A stretch of 64,000 nt of DNA from Acidobacteriaceae bacterium (GTDB taxonomy: Bacteria; Acidobacteriota; Terriglobia; Terriglobales; Acidobacteriaceae), in NCBI GenBank assembly GCA_003152695.1, contig PMAT01000080.1, positions 1,473 through 65,472 of the forward strand, read 5' to 3'. The notes below the pieces were generated by a model, which worked only from the letters and a program-made list of their open reading frames with translations, did no database searches and was not told the origin of the DNA. Of the stretch, positions 18,416 through 27,308 are shown in pieces (the stretch's first letter is position 1; each line of letters starts with the position of its first letter). The translations under genes and the position numbers were made by a program.

Positions 18416-19516
18416 TCACTTCAGCGACGCCATATCGATCACGAAGCGGTATTTCACATCGCTGCGCAACATGCGCTCGTAAGCCTCGTTGATCTTCTGG
18501 ATCGGGATGATCTCGATGTCGGACGTGATGCCGTGCTGGCCACAGAAATCCAGCATCTCCTGGGTTTCTGCGAGGCCGCCAATCAAAGAGCCAGCGAGCT
18601 GCCGCCGCGGAATAATGATGCTGGACGCGGCCAGCGCCAGCGGTTTTTCGGGCGCTCCCACCAGCACCAGGGTTCCGTCGCGCTTCAGCAGATTGAGATA
18701 AGCGTTGATGTCGTGCTCGGCCGAAACCGTGTCGAGGATGAAGTCGAAGCTGTTGACGTGCTTCTCCATCTGCGCCGGATCTTTGGACACTACCACTTCA
18801 TGCGCGCCCAGACGCTTGCCGTCCGCAGTCTTGTGAGCGGAAGTGGTAAACAGCGCGACATGCGCGCCGAAGGCGTTGGCGAGTTTCACTCCCATGTGGC
18901 CCAGGTCCCCCAACCCGACGATGCCGACCTTCTGGCCCTTCTGCACTTTCCAGCGGCGCAGGGGTGAGTAGGTGGTGATACCGGCACAGAGCAGAGGCGC
19001 AGTTCCCGCCGCGTCCAGGTTCGCAGGAGGACGCAGCACAAACGCTTCGTCAACCACAATCGTCTTGGAGTAGCCGCCGTAAGTCATGCCGCCGAGATGC
19101 TTGTCCTCGCTGTTGTAGGTGAAGGTCGGTCCGGACTCGCAGAACTGCTCCAGGCCGGCCTGGCAGCTTGGGCAGGTGCGGTCGGAATCAACCATGCAGC
19201 CGACCGCGGCCAGATCGCCTTCCTTGAATTTGCGCACACTGGCGCCGGTCTTGACCACGCGGCCGATAATTTCGTGGCCGGGCACGACCGGGTACGTGGT
19301 GTTGGTCCATTCGTTGCGCATGGTGTGCAAGTCGGAATGGCAAACCCCGCAGTAGAGGATGTCGATCTGTATGTCTTGCGGCCGGGGTTCACGGCGCTCG
19401 AAGGAAAATGGCTGAAGAGGTGAAGTCGAGGAATGGGCTGCGTAGCCGGTCGTTTTTGTGCGTCCCTGGCGCTGTACCGGCCTCTCAGAAGTGAGAACGT
19501 CAACTGCATGTGCCAT
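18416..19516 (-). CDS. Zinc-dependent NAD(P) alcohol dehydrogenase (YahK/AdhC-like)
   Basis: Medium-chain dehydrogenase of 366 residues, probably an NADPH-linked aldehyde reductase. Catalytic zinc ligands are in LYCGVCHSDLH and PGHEIIGRV; structural zinc cysteines are in CPSCQAGLEQFC. The coenzyme fold has VGIVGLGDLGHMGVKLANAFGA near residue 200, then FTTSAHK, a basic environment that suits NADPH. The start at 19516 has AAAGGAA upstream. A Ser/Thr-rich stretch at about residues 17-35 precedes the core, which is a little longer than in YahK. It is monocistronic, convergent with korB. Confidence 0.92.
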   Translation of the reverse strand: MAHAVDVLTSERPVQRQGRTKTTGYAAHSSTSPLQPFSFERREPRPQDIQIDILYCGVCHSDLHTMRNEWTNTTYPVVPGHEIIGRVVKTGASVRKFKEGDLAAVGCMVDSDRTCPSCQAGLEQFCESGPTFTYNSEDKHLGGMTYGGYSKTIVVDEAFVLRPPANLDAAGTAPLLCAGITTYSPLRRWKVQKGQKVGIVGLGDLGHMGVKLANAFGAHVALFTTSAHKTADGKRLGAHEVVVSKDPAQMEKHVNSFDFILDTVSAEHDINAYLNLLKRDGTLVLVGAPEKPLALAASSIIIPRRQLAGSLIGGLAETQEMLDFCGQHGITSDIEIIPIQKINEAYERMLRSDVKYRFVIDMASLK

Positions 19517-19733
19517 GATAAGTTCCTTTCTATCGATAAACTCCCAGAAACGACGAGGCCATGAACGGCCGCCCTCGCCGCCGGGAAACTGCCTATGAGA
19601 CCATTAGATTCCCTGCGACGCCATCGGTCACATCTTTGAGGTCAATTCCCGGCGACTAGATTTCGATACTTTGCGGGAATGCCGTCTCCCGCCCGTTATG
19701 GTTTGTTTTCAGTGCCTGCGGTACTATTCGTGC

Positions 19734-20039
19734 ATGGCTAAGCCGCTCCAATTCGAAGTTCCATGCCCCTGTTGCGGTGCGTTGCTGAAGATCGATAGCG
19801 ACACCAAGGCCGTGATTGCGCACACGCCCAAGGCTGTTCCCAAAACCTTCGAGGACCTGGAGTCGGCGGCCCGCGCCATGAAAGATCAGGACACCCGCAA
19901 GGAGTCCATCTTTCGCCAGTCTGTGGAAGCGCAGAAACACCAGGGCGACCTGCTGGAGAAAAAGTTTCAGGAAGCGCTCAAGCGTGCCAAGGAAACCCCC
20001 GATACTGGCAAGCCCATTCGTGACTTCGATCTGGACTGA
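19734..20039 (+). CDS. Small protein with N-terminal CxxC zinc-ribbon-like motif
   Basis: A 101-residue product starting MAKPLQFEVPCPCCGALLKID. The cysteine cluster PCPCCG lies near residues 11-15. A charged, helix-forming C-terminal half follows (FEDLESAARAMKDQDTRKESIF, then AEAQKHQGDLLEKKF). Only one cysteine pair is visible, so a full zinc ribbon would need dimerisation or other ligands. A TACTAT box ends six bases before the ATG, suggesting a leaderless transcript. Function unknown. Confidence 0.7.
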   Translation: MAKPLQFEVPCPCCGALLKIDSDTKAVIAHTPKAVPKTFEDLESAARAMKDQDTRKESIFRQSVEAQKHQGDLLEKKFQEALKRAKETPDTGKPIRDFDLD

Positions 20040-20045
20040 ACGGAA

Positions 20046-20059
20046 GCAACTAGCAATTA
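20046..20059. repeat. Two-unit heptad array overlapping the tatC stop codon
   Basis: GCAACTA and GCAATTA in register, six bases after the stop of the small zinc protein. The second unit contains the TAA stop of tatC (20057-20059, minus strand). Confidence 0.6.
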
Positions 20060-20860
20060 GCCGCCCGCCGCCTTCGCCGCTCGCTTCTTGCGCTGTGTCG
20101 GATGCACAAACCACGCAATGGCGATGCTGAACAGGTACAGCACGATCATGGGCGCGGCGAAGATGCACATGTTCATGATGTCGGTGGTCGGCGTGATAAT
20201 CGCGGCGATGATGAAAATCACCAGGATGGAATAGCGGAAGTTGCGCCACATCCAGCCCGCCGTCAGGATGCCCATCAGCGCGAGAAAGAACACCAGGATC
20301 GGCATCTCGAACACCAGACCGAGTCCGGCAATGATGGTCAGGAACAAATCGGTGTATTCGCCGACAGTGATCATCGGCTTGAACTGGGCGCTCCAGCCAA
20401 TCAGGAAATCCAGGGCCGCCGGATAGACCATCTTGTAGCCAAAGAAGCCACCCGCCAGGAACAAGCCCACCGTGCTGAACATGAAGGGCAATACGTAGCG
20501 GCGTTCGTTGCGGTAAAGGCCCGGCGCGATGAACGCCCACACCTGGTAGAGCACGAACGGCGAGGCCACGAAGATTCCCGCCAGGAATGAGATCTTCAAG
20601 TACATGTTGAAGGGATCGGTGGGATTCAGATAGACCAGTTGCGTGTCCATCTTGTGATTGGCCAAGGCGGTCACAATGGGCTTCTGCATGATGGCGAAGA
20701 TCTGCTCATGGAACCACCAGCAGACGCCGAAGCCCGCCACCACGTAGAGAAAACTGTAGATGATGCGGCGGCGCAGCTCCTCCAGGTGCTCGAGGAAGCT
20801 CATGCCGGTCATTTCCTCGGAAGCGCGCTTCTGTGCCGTTTCCACGACGGGGCTAGGCAT
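20057..20860 (-). CDS. tatC: Twin-arginine translocase subunit TatC
   Basis: Polytopic core of the Tat pathway, which exports folded proteins and recognises twin-arginine signals. The 267-residue protein has six hydrophobic spans. It shows the family start SFLEHLEELRRRIIYSFL, the loop NPTDPFNMYLKISFLAGIF, FALYQ-like PFVLYQVWAFIAPGLY, and GLGLVFEMPILVFFL. It ends in a basic cytoplasmic tail. It overlaps the tatA/B gene upstream by eight bases, indicating translational coupling in a two-gene operon. Confidence 0.97.
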   Translation of the reverse strand: MPSPVVETAQKRASEEMTGMSFLEHLEELRRRIIYSFLYVVAGFGVCWWFHEQIFAIMQKPIVTALANHKMDTQLVYLNPTDPFNMYLKISFLAGIFVASPFVLYQVWAFIAPGLYRNERRYVLPFMFSTVGLFLAGGFFGYKMVYPAALDFLIGWSAQFKPMITVGEYTDLFLTIIAGLGLVFEMPILVFFLALMGILTAGWMWRNFRYSILVIFIIAAIITPTTDIMNMCIFAAPMIVLYLFSIAIAWFVHPTQRKKRAAKAAGG

Positions 20861-21239
20861 CGGGAGTGGACCTGACAGGTGTGGGGGACTCGTTCATCGA
20901 GGGTGTTGCCGGGGGGGCCGGTAGCGGGCCGTCACTTTCGGGTTCAGAGATCGCATCGGCGCTGCTGCGGCTAACAACCCCAACCGGAGGCAGGATGGCC
21001 GGCTCCCACGACTTCTCCGGCGGTAATACCTTCGCCGGCTCGGTTTGCTTCCGGGCACGCTCATCCAGCTCAATGTTCATCATTTCGGTTTCAAGTTGGT
21101 TCTTGAACTCGTTGCTGGCGCGTTTGAACTCGGCAGCCCATTTTCCCAACTGGCGGGCCAACCCGGGCAAGCGCTTGGGGCCGACCACCACCAGTGCCAG
21201 CAGAAAAATGAAGATCATCTCTGGCATGCCAAGATTCAT
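20853..21239 (-). CDS. Tat translocase subunit TatA/TatB
   Basis: A 128-residue protein with one N-terminal membrane segment (MPEMIFIFLLALVVVGPKRLPGLARQLGKW) followed by an amphipathic helix (AAEFKRASNEFKNQLETEM) and a long Pro/Ser-rich tail. The GPKRLPGLARQLGKW hinge is diagnostic of the TatA/B family. The Glu at position 7 and the extended tail favour TatB over TatA. It is the only TatA/B-like gene here. It lies directly upstream of, and overlapping, tatC. Confidence 0.92.
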   Translation of the reverse strand: MNLGMPEMIFIFLLALVVVGPKRLPGLARQLGKWAAEFKRASNEFKNQLETEMMNIELDERARKQTEPAKVLPPEKSWEPAILPPVGVVSRSSADAISEPESDGPLPAPPATPSMNESPTPVRSTPDA

Positions 21240-21279
21240 GGGATCATCATAAATGCGGGGCTAGTTTTTCACCACAGTA

Positions 21280-21444
21280 GCATTTGGCATTTAGCACTTG
21301 GCACTTAGCCACTGCGAAGCCTCTTCCGCTAGGTGCTTGAATGCAGCTCGATCTCATCGACATCGAGAGGTCATTGCCGCGCCCCAAACGCTCCAGCCAA
21401 ATGTTAACTGCCAAATGCTAACTGCTAAATGCCAATTGCCGGGT
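21280..21444. repeat. Inverted pair of heptad arrays between tatA/B and ctpA
   Basis: Five units at 21280-21314 (GCATTTG, GCATTTA, GCACTTG, GCACTTA, GCCACTG) and seven at 21396-21444 (GCCAAAT, GTTAACT, GCTAACT, GCTAAAT, GCCAATT and a degenerate last one) are approximate reverse complements, separated by 81 bases. Unlike most other arrays this pair lies between divergent genes. A minus-strand tatA/B promoter would have to coexist with it. Confidence 0.85.
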
Positions 21445-21653
21445 TCCTCCCTGCTCACCATCTCCCGGTTCTTCCGTCTGTTACGGAGGCGGGGAGCAAA
21501 CGGATTTCGCACCCTTCTTGGGGAACCAGCATCCAAACTAGCGGCTGATCTGGGAGGCTCGGGGTGAGCTAAAGTGCATGATATACTGCGTGAAAGTCTC
21601 GCTCCGGTGCGCATCCCTTGAAGATTCATCCCCGGCCAGCCGAAGGAACAAAC

Positions 21654-23288
21654 ATGGCAAGTAGTTCGCGTCGCTCCGCTGTTCTCATCCTCAGCATCAT
21701 TCTGGCTTGCGGTTGTGTGGGCGTGGTTTTTGGCCAGCGTCTCGCCTCGGCCGCTCCCTCCGGCGACGGCGACATCCGCGACAGCCTGCGCAGCTTCACC
21801 CAGGTTTACGAAGTCGTGCAGCAGAACTATGCCGAGCCGGTCAGCCCCGATAAGGCGATCTACAACGGGGCGATTCCGGGCATGTTGCGAGTGCTGGATC
21901 CGCACTCAAACTTTTTCGATCCCAAGGCCTATGCGGCTTTGCGCGAGGAGCAGCGCGGCAAGTACTACGGTGTGGGCATGCAGGTCGGTCCCCGCAACAA
22001 CAAAGTCATCGTGATCGCGCCCTTCACCGGCGCGCCAGCCTATAAAGCCGGTATCCGGCCGGGCGATGTGATTATCGCGGTGGATGGCCGGCCTACCGAC
22101 AACATGACTACCAGCGATGTTGCCGAGTTGCTGAAAGGGCCCAAGGGCACCGCGGTCAAGATTACGATGCTGCGCGAAGGGTCGGAGAAGCCGCTTGACT
22201 TTACCGTGGTGCGCGATGAGATCCCCCGCTACAGCGTGGACGTGCATTTTGTGATCCGTCCGGGTATCGGCTACATCCACGTCTCGGGATTTCAGGAAAC
22301 CACGGAAAAAGAAGTGCGCGACGCGCTGGATGAGTTGGGCGACATTCACGGGCTCATCCTCGACCTGCGCCAGAATCCCGGCGGACTGCTGAGCGAAGGC
22401 GTGGGCGTGGCCGACCAGTTCCTGAAGAAGGGACAGGTCATCGTTTCGCATCACGGGCGAGCTTCCGCGGAGAAAGTTTACAAAGCCAGCCACGGCAATG
22501 GAGGCAAAGATTATCCATTGGTGGTACTGGTGAACCGCGGAACGGCTTCCGCAGCGGAGATCGTCGCGGGCGCGATTCAAGACCATGATCGGGGACTGAT
22601 TGCCGGTGAAACCACATTCGGCAAGGGTTTGGTGCAGACCGTGTATCCGCTGTCGGAGAATACCGGACTGGCGCTGACGACCGCAAAGTATTACACCCCG
22701 AGCGGCCGCCTGATCCAGCGCGATTACAGCAGCATCTCGCTTTACGACTATTACTACAACGATCGCGACAACGACGCCAATAACGCCAACCACGAAGTCA
22801 AGATGACCGACAGTGGCCGCACCGTTTACGGCGGCGGCGGCATCACTCCCGACGTGAAGATCCCACCGGCGAAAACCGATAAGTTCCAGGACGCGCTGCT
22901 GGAGAAATATACGTTTTTCAACTTCGCCAAGCACTACGTCATCGACCACAAAGTCGACAAGCAATTTGCAATTGACGATGCGGTGATGCAGAACTTCCGC
23001 AAGTTCCTGGATGAACAGAAGACCCCCTTTACCGAGGCGGACTTGGCGGAAAACAGCGATTGGATCAAATCCAGTATCAAGGCCGAACTGTTCATCAACG
23101 AATTTGGTCAGCAGGAAGGCATGAAGGCGCATGCCGAAAGCGACCCGGCTGTGGCCAAGGCGCTGGACCTGCTTCCCCAGGCCAAGCAGTTGGCCGACAA
23201 CGCCAAGCGGATTATCGCGCAGCGCAATAACGCCAGGTTGACGGCGCAGCAGAGCGGTACGCCGGAACCGCAATCGGTAAAGCGTTAG
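21654..23288 (+). CDS. ctpA: C-terminal processing peptidase, S41 family, with PDZ domain (CtpA/Prc-like)
   Basis: Exported or membrane-anchored serine protease that trims or degrades proteins from their C-termini. The 544-residue product has an N-terminal signal or anchor (VLILSIILACGCVGVVFG, residues 10-27). A PDZ domain follows, GVGMQVGPRNNKVIVIAPFTGAPAYKAGIRPGDVI, at about 105-190. The protease core has LDLRQNPGGLLSEGV, and the catalytic Ser299 (RGTASAAEIVAG) and Lys324 (TTFGKGLVQT) are 25 residues apart as in Tsp. Start 21654 has GAAGGA at good spacing; a TTG frame start upstream is rejected. A strong terminator follows at 23376. Confidence 0.95.
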   Translation: MASSSRRSAVLILSIILACGCVGVVFGQRLASAAPSGDGDIRDSLRSFTQVYEVVQQNYAEPVSPDKAIYNGAIPGMLRVLDPHSNFFDPKAYAALREEQRGKYYGVGMQVGPRNNKVIVIAPFTGAPAYKAGIRPGDVIIAVDGRPTDNMTTSDVAELLKGPKGTAVKITMLREGSEKPLDFTVVRDEIPRYSVDVHFVIRPGIGYIHVSGFQETTEKEVRDALDELGDIHGLILDLRQNPGGLLSEGVGVADQFLKKGQVIVSHHGRASAEKVYKASHGNGGKDYPLVVLVNRGTASAAEIVAGAIQDHDRGLIAGETTFGKGLVQTVYPLSENTGLALTTAKYYTPSGRLIQRDYSSISLYDYYYNDRDNDANNANHEVKMTDSGRTVYGGGGITPDVKIPPAKTDKFQDALLEKYTFFNFAKHYVIDHKVDKQFAIDDAVMQNFRKFLDEQKTPFTEADLAENSDWIKSSIKAELFINEFGQQEGMKAHAESDPAVAKALDLLPQAKQLADNAKRIIAQRNNARLTAQQSGTPEPQSVKR

Positions 23289-23324
23289 CCCGCAGTTCGA
23301 GGGTTGGGCTAGAACGGCTAGACC

Positions 23325-23456
23325 GGGTAGAGCCAGCCTTCAGGCTGGCGCACAAAGATATATTACAAAGCAGGAGCCGCTGCGGTCATTTTCAATGACC
23401 GCAGCGGCTTGTTCTTTTGTTCGCGGCGAACGCGGCGCTGAAGCGCCGCTCTACCC
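23325..23456. repeat. REP-like pair in inverted orientation (BIME-like) around a terminator
   Basis: Left copy: GGGTAGAGC then stem GCCAGCC-TTCA-GGCTGGC (23332-23349). Right copy, on the opposite strand: GGGTAGAGC then GCGGCGC-TTCA-GCGCCGC (23432-23449). Head and TTCA loop are identical while the stem bases differ at most positions but stay fully paired. A GTAG head followed by a hairpin is the layout of REP sequences. No RAYT transposase gene is in the window. Confidence 0.75.
23376..23420 (+). terminator. Intrinsic terminator of ctpA
   Basis: A perfect 15-bp stem, GCCGCTGCGGTCATT and its complement (23376-23390, 23394-23408) with a TTC loop, followed by TTGTTCTTTTGTT. This is among the strongest terminators in the window. 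Confidence 0.92.
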
Positions 23457-23557
23457 GCACTCGCCCGAGAGGTCTAGCTGATCGGCGGAGCGGAACAGCA
23501 TCGCCAACACCTGCGGGCGAGGCTTGGATTTGTCCCGCTCCGCTCGATCAAGGCCAT

Positions 23558-24046
23558 TTAAACCATCACGAGATGGGCTGTCCGTGCCGACGAAAAGCTC
23601 ATCACCTCAGGCCGCACCAACCTATCGAAATCGGTGTACGCCATCCTGATCAACTCATGATGCGAGCCCGCATTGAAGGCGATCTCATCGTCCTCCGTCA
23701 GGGTCTCGTCAACGTACACCGGGATGCCGTATAAGTTGCCAAAGGGCGGCATGGCGCCGGTCTCGCAGTCGGGAAAATGCTGTTTGAACTCGCGTTCGCT
23801 GGCCAGTTCCGCATCCTGAACGCCGACCTCTTTCTTCAGAGCCGTCAGGTCCACCTGATACGACGCTGGCAGCACCGCCATGGCGAGGGCGCCGTCGAGT
23901 TTCACGATCACGGTCTTGGCCAGAAACTTGCCCGAGATATGCGCGACCGCGGCAATACCCTGGGCGGTATAAGCCTTGGAGTGAGAGATAACCACGTATT
24001 TCACTTCATGGCCGTCGAGGAAGGCTTTGACTTTAGTGAGATGCAT
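23558..24046 (-). CDS. YbaK/EbsC-type aminoacyl-tRNA deacylase
   Basis: A 162-residue protein of the YbaK/aaRS-associated family, which hydrolyses mischarged tRNA such as Cys- or Ala-tRNA(Pro). Characteristic segments are SKAYTAQGIAAVAHISGKFLAKTVIVK (the active-site lysine region, about residues 23-49), AVLPASYQVDLTALKKEVG, and TGAMPPFGNLYGIPVYVDETL at about 105-125. Start 24046 has GAGGAG upstream; an extended frame to 24103 is not conserved. A 32-codon ORF with a strong ribosome site lies just upstream on the same strand. Confidence 0.88.
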   Translation of the reverse strand: MHLTKVKAFLDGHEVKYVVISHSKAYTAQGIAAVAHISGKFLAKTVIVKLDGALAMAVLPASYQVDLTALKKEVGVQDAELASEREFKQHFPDCETGAMPPFGNLYGIPVYVDETLTEDDEIAFNAGSHHELIRMAYTDFDRLVRPEVMSFSSARTAHLVMV

Positions 24047-24108
24047 ATTGACTCCTCGCGACATTCCGCGGGCCCTCGGCCCGCAAAGACGGGGTTGCTG
24101 CAATGAAC

Positions 24109-24207
24109 TTAGTCCACGGGGCCGACCACGCCCGCTTTCCTACGCTCAGCTTGTATTGCTAGATTCCGCGAGGTTGCTCGCGCTTGCTCGAGAAGAACTT
24201 TGACCAT
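24109..24207 (-). CDS. Possible 32-residue peptide with near-perfect Shine-Dalgarno site
   Basis: ATG 24207 is preceded by AAGGAGGT with a seven-base spacer, the best ribosome site in the window. The peptide, MVKVLLEQARATSRNLAI then QAERRKAGVVGPVD, is short and basic with a helical first half. It ends 62 bases before the YbaK-type gene on the same strand. It could be a leader peptide or an independent small protein. No family is recognised, and coding status rests only on the start signal. Confidence 0.45.
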   Translation of the reverse strand: MVKVLLEQARATSRNLAIQAERRKAGVVGPVD

Positions 24208-24285
24208 TCGGGCTACCTCCTTGCGGCCGGTTGACCCTCGTGTAGCCCCAGTTTAGTCGGGCCGGCGCAGCGCGCAAGCACAGCC

Positions 24286-24304
24286 GTCACATTACCCTTG
24301 TGAC
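24286..24304. promoter_or_regulatory. Inverted repeat GTCACA-N7-TGTGAC upstream of the kinase
   Basis: A perfect 6-bp dyad about 85 bases before the kinase start. Symmetry and position suit a dimeric regulator, but no family can be named. Confidence 0.35.
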
Positions 24305-24386
24305 AGTGCAATTTTGGGACGTCACTTCCCATCCTTGACGGCCACCGCACGGCGCAATACAGTCGAGTTATCCGGAGAGTCTAGCC

Positions 24387-27131
24387 TTGGACACGCTGGT
24401 CGGGAAGAGCATCCTGCATTACCGAGTCGTGGGAAAGTTGGGCGCCGGCGGTATGGGCGTGGTGTACGAGGCGGAAGACACCCGGCTCGCCCGCCCTGTA
24501 GCGCTGAAGTTTCTTTCCAAGGACATCGAGCAGGACAGGAACGCACTGCAGCGTTTCCAGCAGGAGGCGCGTGCCGCCTCGGCCTTGAACCATCCCAACA
24601 TCTGCACCATCTATGCCATCGAGGAATGCGATGGGCAGCACTTCATCGCCATGGAGTTGCTGGAAGGCCAGAGTCTGAACCAGAAGATCAAAGGTCAGCC
24701 GCTGCCGGTGGACAAGATTGTCGACATCGGCATTCAGATTACCGACGCTCTCGACGTGGCCCACAGCAAAGGCATTGTGCATCGAGACTTGAAGCCCGCC
24801 AACATTTTCCTTACGACGCGGGGACAGGCGAAGATCCTGGACTTCGGACTGGCCAAGCTCATCTATGACCGGCGCACCGTGGTGGAGACCGTGGCTGGCG
24901 ATGCGGTGACGAGCGCTCCGGCGCATCTGACGGTGTCAGGCGCCGTGGTCGGCACCATCGCCTACATGTCTCCGGAGCAGGCCCGCGGGGAAGAGCTCGA
25001 CGGACGTAGCGACCTGTTCTCCTTGGGCGCCATCTTCTACGAAATGGCTACCGGGAGGATCCCGTTCGAAGGCAACACCTCCGCAGTTGTCTTCCAGGGC
25101 ATTCTCGACCGCGACCCGAGGCCTGCCATCGAATTGAATCCAGCGGTGCCGTTCAAGTTGCAGGAGATTATCGCCAAAGCGCTGGAGAAAGATGTGGAAT
25201 TGCGCTATCAGAGCGCGGCTGAAATACGCAGCGACCTGAGGCGGCTGAAGCGGGACGGTACGGGACAGTCTTCGAGCGGAATCGCGCCTGCGCCGGCATC
25301 CTATCCCACCGCACGTGGCAGCTCTCCGGCCATGCCATCCAGCAGCAGCGCGGTCATTCTCGATGCCGCGCGACGTCACAAGAGCGGCGCCAGCCTCATC
25401 CTGGTTCTCAGCCTGGCCATGATCGCCGCCGGATTGTACGGCTTCTACACCTGGGTCTCCCGCTGGCTTGGCGACTCCGGCCCGGTACCGTTCCAGAACA
25501 TGAGCATGGAGAAGGTCACCAACTCGGGCAAGGTGTTGCTGGCGACCGTCTCCCCGGACGGCAAGTATGTAGTGAATGTGACGGACGAGGGACACGGCCA
25601 GCGGAGCCTCTGGATGCGGCACATCGCCACCGGCAGCAACACCCAGATCATGCCCCCGACCGAGGTCAGTTATTCCGGACTCACCTTCACACCGAACGGC
25701 GACTTCTTGTACTTCGTTCAGAGAGAGCCGGACAAGCCGGGAATAGGGTTTCTCTACCAGATTCCAGTGCTCGGGGGCACGCCGCACAAGCTGGTTGAAG
25801 ATGTGGACAGCGCGGTCAGCTTTTCGCCGGACGGCCAGCAGATGGTCTACCTGCGAGACAGTTCTTCGGAAGCGAGTTCCAAGCTCATCGTTGCCCATGC
25901 CGATGGCAGCGGCGAGCGCGTTCTTGCCTCGCTTCCTCTGCCGGGCTACTCCGACCCTGCCTGGTCGATCGATGGCAAGTCGATTGCTGCTGCGGTGCTT
26001 GACCCGGGCAGTCAAGACCTCGGCAGAATCGTGGTGCTCAATCCGGCGAACGGAAAAGAGAAGACCGTATATGCGGGAACAGCCCTCCTGCAAAAGCCCA
26101 CCTGGATGCCGGACGGGCGCCACTTGGTGCTTATCTTTCATGACATCTCCAGCGACTGGAATGGACAGATTGGAGCGATTTCTCTTGCCGGACAAAAGCT
26201 CCATCGCATTACCAACGATCTCAATGTTTACAGCAACTCCACGCTGGGCGTGACTCGGGACGGGGAACAACTGGTTGCAATTCAAGTTACGCCGGTGGCC
26301 GGGGTGTACACGCTAAGTTCGGACGCAAACTCCGGCTCCAATGCAACCGAGGTGGACAACCATGGCGACATCGCCGTCGGCTGGCTGCCGGACGGGCGTT
26401 TGCTGACGATGGACTACGACAGCCACATCGCGGTGATGAATGCCGACGGCAGCAACCGCAACGTGATCTACAAGGAACGGCTGCCCATGGGCGGCCTCTC
26501 GGTTTGTCCGGACGGTGCGCACGCGCTCTTCTTCATGGCTAACAAACAGACCAAGGGGATCAACATCTGGCGCCTTGACGTGCAGAATGGCAGCGCAACC
26601 ATACTCACCAATGGAAAAGTGGACCAGAACGCTGTCTGCTCGCCCGACGGCAAATACTTTCTCTACACCAGCCTGGAGAAGGGCAAGCAGGTGCTAATGA
26701 AAATGCCGCTCACTGGCGGGGAAGCTAAACAGCTAAGCGACAAGTTCGTCAGCTTTGCTGCCATCTCGCCGGATGGAAAACAAATCGCCGCGCTCACCAC
26801 CTTGGGTTCCGGCGTCAACACCAAAGCCAGGATTGAAATTATCCCGTCGCAGGGAGGATTGCCGGTGAAGACCTTCGCGCCCAGTCCCTTTATCTCCACC
26901 CCCTTCCGTTATTCCGCCGACGGACAGTCCCTCTACTACGGCGTCACCAATAAAGGGGTCTCCAATCTGGTCGCACAGCCTATCGGCGTCGAGTCCGCCT
27001 CCCTGGCTACCAATTTCGACGATCTGCTGATTTATGGGTTCGACTACGATTGGAAGAACAGGAAGCTGGCGGTCGCGCGCGGGCGGTCCAATGACGACGT
27101 GGTGCTGCTCACCCAACAGCACGCGCAGTAG
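24387..27131 (+). CDS. Ser/Thr protein kinase with transmembrane segment and TolB-like beta-propeller
   Basis: A Hanks-type receptor kinase of 914 residues. The cytoplasmic kinase domain has the glycine loop [12 protein letters not shown] (18-29), VALK with Lys41, HRDLKPAN at 132-139, DFGLAKL at 152 and [15 protein letters not shown]. It ends near residue 290. A Ser/Pro-rich linker leads to one membrane segment at about 335-357. The extracytoplasmic part carries repeated SPDGK/SPDGQ motifs ([51 protein letters not shown]) of a six- to eight-bladed WD40/TolB-like propeller. The start is TTG 24387, supported by GGAGAG upstream. This architecture is common in Acidobacteria; its signal and substrate are unknown. 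Confidence 0.93.
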   Translation: MDTLVGKSILHYRVVGKLGAGGMGVVYEAEDTRLARPVALKFLSKDIEQDRNALQRFQQEARAASALNHPNICTIYAIEECDGQHFIAMELLEGQSLNQKIKGQPLPVDKIVDIGIQITDALDVAHSKGIVHRDLKPANIFLTTRGQAKILDFGLAKLIYDRRTVVETVAGDAVTSAPAHLTVSGAVVGTIAYMSPEQARGEELDGRSDLFSLGAIFYEMATGRIPFEGNTSAVVFQGILDRDPRPAIELNPAVPFKLQEIIAKALEKDVELRYQSAAEIRSDLRRLKRDGTGQSSSGIAPAPASYPTARGSSPAMPSSSSAVILDAARRHKSGASLILVLSLAMIAAGLYGFYTWVSRWLGDSGPVPFQNMSMEKVTNSGKVLLATVSPDGKYVVNVTDEGHGQRSLWMRHIATGSNTQIMPPTEVSYSGLTFTPNGDFLYFVQREPDKPGIGFLYQIPVLGGTPHKLVEDVDSAVSFSPDGQQMVYLRDSSSEASSKLIVAHADGSGERVLASLPLPGYSDPAWSIDGKSIAAAVLDPGSQDLGRIVVLNPANGKEKTVYAGTALLQKPTWMPDGRHLVLIFHDISSDWNGQIGAISLAGQKLHRITNDLNVYSNSTLGVTRDGEQLVAIQVTPVAGVYTLSSDANSGSNATEVDNHGDIAVGWLPDGRLLTMDYDSHIAVMNADGSNRNVIYKERLPMGGLSVCPDGAHALFFMANKQTKGINIWRLDVQNGSATILTNGKVDQNAVCSPDGKYFLYTSLEKGKQVLMKMPLTGGEAKQLSDKFVSFAAISPDGKQIAALTTLGSGVNTKARIEIIPSQGGLPVKTFAPSPFISTPFRYSADGQSLYYGVTNKGVSNLVAQPIGVESASLATNFDDLLIYGFDYDWKNRKLAVARGRSNDDVVLLTQQHAQ

Positions 27132-27170
27132 CTCGAACCTTCGCGTAGAGGTACGGGCGGGGTAGCCCTT

Positions 27171-27308
27171 TTATTTCGGTCGCCCTTCCCGGGCTTGAGC
27201 GCGGCAGGCTACATCCTGCAAGGCTGGTGACTTGCTGTCGATCAGCTGCCGCAGAGCGGCATCGAACTTCGCTTTACCACCGCAGCGCTGCTCACGAGAG
27301 TACCCCAT
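27171..27308 (-). CDS. Small 45-residue protein overlapping the upstream gene
   Basis: ATG 27308 lies inside the last codons of the upstream hypothetical gene (17-base overlap, different frame) and the frame runs to TAA at 27171. The product begins MGYSREQRCGGKAKFDAALR and continues QLIDSKSPALQDVACRAQAREGRPK. It has two cysteines, ordinary composition and no low complexity. The overlap suggests translational coupling. No family is recognised. Confidence 0.5.
   Translation of the reverse strand: MGYSREQRCGGKAKFDAALRQLIDSKSPALQDVACRAQAREGRPK

Noticed and set aside
21298-21567. A plus-strand ORF across the heptad arrays before ctpA
   Set aside because: Its sequence is produced by the repeats (AKCQLP-type translation of the heptads) and has no start signal.
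27132-27170. Weak hairpin plus TTTT after the kinase-propeller gene as a terminator
   Set aside because: The stem is only three base pairs (GGG/CCC), too weak to call.
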